Positions 63,156-64,000 of a stretch of 64,000 nt of DNA are shown piece after piece. The translations under genes were made by a program, and so were the position numbers. The DNA comes from Trichobilharzia regenti (taxonomy: Eukaryota > Platyhelminthes > Trematoda > Strigeidida > Schistosomatidae), in NCBI GenBank assembly GCA_944472135.2, contig OX235263.1, forward strand, positions 30,061,379-30,125,378. The letters run 5' to 3'. How positions within the stretch are numbered: position 1 is the first letter of the stretch; every line of letters begins with the position of its first letter. A model generated the notes under the pieces. The model was not told where the DNA came from, did not search any database, and saw nothing but the letters and a program-made list of their open reading frames with translations.

Positions 63156-63837
63156 AACACACTAATCGACAGGTAAGTGACTATACCAATAAGCTACGAC
63201 TTCACAGAAAAGTATTACCCAAGGCGGTAAACTCTATGCGGAAGAAACAATAACATCAAAATTACCAGTCCATACTACAGAATAAAAACGAATATACACT
63301 ATTAGCATCTGCATAATTGACTGTATGAATTGTGTACCTCTTAAATAAATAAGCAAGATAAATAAATGCATACTTTGTGCAGCTGTGCACGCATTTTGAA
63401 TAGGGATAGAAATTATGTTGTTCGTCTCCTCCACCCCTCCAGAAGCAGACACACATGCATATGCACACGAACACATATGCAGCATATGTAGGGATTTTAA
63501 ATACAGAATGAAAGAAAATAATAAAAACACAAAGATCAATAAAAAAAAGGTTGATATAATAATGGCAAGTACTTTTATCTAATTCACTTGTTATAGTTTT
63601 ACACATATCTAATGATACAATCAGTTGAAGTGATCTACTAATGCCGGTCTTGTGATTACTATCAGTGAAATAATCTTAAATACACAAGTGTTTTGGGAAT
63701 AGAATATCCACTTTATGTTTCTTAAAAATTGCTTTAAAAGATCAAGGAAATAAGTTACGCTTTGAGGTACCACCCATCAGGAGATTGGTGAAAATCAATA
63801 AAACACAAGGTGACTTAATTGAGAATCTAACTGGGTT

Positions 63838-64000
63838 TTTTCATTCCTTACATTGCGAATGGAACATAAGGCTTAAAGTTTTGAACTTCCAAGTCCCGGT
63901 AGCAGTGGAGGTGGGATGGGATTCCAAGCTTCAGGTCCAATCTTCATTCTTTTCCAGACTTCCTAATGGTTAGATGAGGTTTGGGAATGTGGCAGCCGGG
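63838..64000 (-). repeat. SINE-B copy, degenerate, cut by window edge
   Basis: Minus orientation: plus GGAACATAAGGCTTAAAGTT (tail), then cggtagcagtggaggtggga and the ttttccagacttcctaatgg region (body). The head lies beyond 64000. Confidence 0.65.

Larger units (their letters stand above)
49227..64000. other. Region upstream of the first ASPP exon seen (intron or 5' flank)
   Basis: No ASPP exon encoding the N-terminal RA-like domain was recognised here on minus. The region holds SINE-B, RTE-A fragments A6/A7, family C elements, repeat R and the near-complete RTE A3. Unassigned stretches: 49227-49789, 50040-50525, 50901-51689, 52131-52867, 54511-55214, 55681-57287, 61033-61349, 61601-62556, 63160-63837. 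The 85-codon frame at 56951-57208 (plus; QITHRGLRNIFKQFGPVQIT...) is not recognised. Confidence 0.55.

Noticed and set aside
592..63160. A/B-box-containing segments as genuine tRNA genes
   Set aside because: None folds into a full cloverleaf with a clear anticodon and acceptor stem by inspection. All continue into family-specific bodies and occur in many copies, so they are SINE heads.
49227..64000. Search for the ASPP N-terminal RA-like exon on minus
   Set aside because: No segment with the expected ubiquitin-like pattern and correct splice phase was recognised by eye. It may lie outside the window or be split into very short exons.
1..64000. CRISPR arrays, operons, origins or phage-like modules
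   Set aside because: The sequence is eukaryotic with spliced genes and retroelements. Direct repeats present are SINE/LINE parts or microsatellites with no spacer regularity.

Overview
The window looks like nuclear DNA of a blood fluke (Schistosomatidae). It is AT-rich and intron-heavy, and packed with retroelements of the kinds known from schistosomes: RTE-type non-LTR retrotransposons, Penelope-like elements with GIY-YIG endonuclease remnants, tRNA-derived SINEs, and Smalpha-like short elements carrying hammerhead ribozymes. No prokaryotic feature, organelle gene, rRNA or genuine tRNA gene is seen. The species is not assigned.

One host gene was found. It lies on the minus strand and fills about 43 kb (49226 down to about 6520). 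Eight coding exons with matching splice phases encode an ASPP-family protein (apoptosis-stimulating of p53 protein, PPP1R13/TP53BP2 type): coiled coil, long Ser/Thr/Pro/Gln-rich linker, RVxF-like PP1 docking site, ankyrin repeats and SH3. The N-terminal exon or exons were not found and probably lie beyond the right edge. The last exon has a one-base reading-frame break inside the SH3 domain and a long low-complexity C-terminal tail.

Nearly everything else is mobile DNA in the ASPP introns and flanks. RTE family A has two near-complete copies, A1 (minus, 2331-6089) and A3 (plus, 57288-61032). A2 (minus, about 45078-47276) is 5'-truncated and nested in an RTE family B element. Older fragments are A4 (13390-15300, internally deleted), A5-A7, A8 (nested in a SINE) and A9. 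RTE family B has two copies with clear target-site duplications (38756-40419 with 15 bp; 44841-48120 with 11 bp). Three Penelope-like remnants lie at about 9960-10640, 24155-24740 and 42519-42905.

The short elements fall into four families. SINE-A and SINE-B are tRNA-headed, and SINE-B shares its 3' tail with RTE-B, its likely mobiliser. Family C (about 13 copies) and family D (about 4 copies, Smalpha-like) combine a tRNA-like head with a type I hammerhead ribozyme. The most striking signal is in family C: many copies are foldback structures bounded at both ends by the element's own tail in inverted orientation. One is a 66-bp-arm near-palindrome at 62557-62730 around an intact hammerhead, and another copy shows a direct tail-to-head join as expected of tandem or circular RNA. 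Several copies of both C and D carry the same C-to-A change at core position C3, which should disable cleavage.
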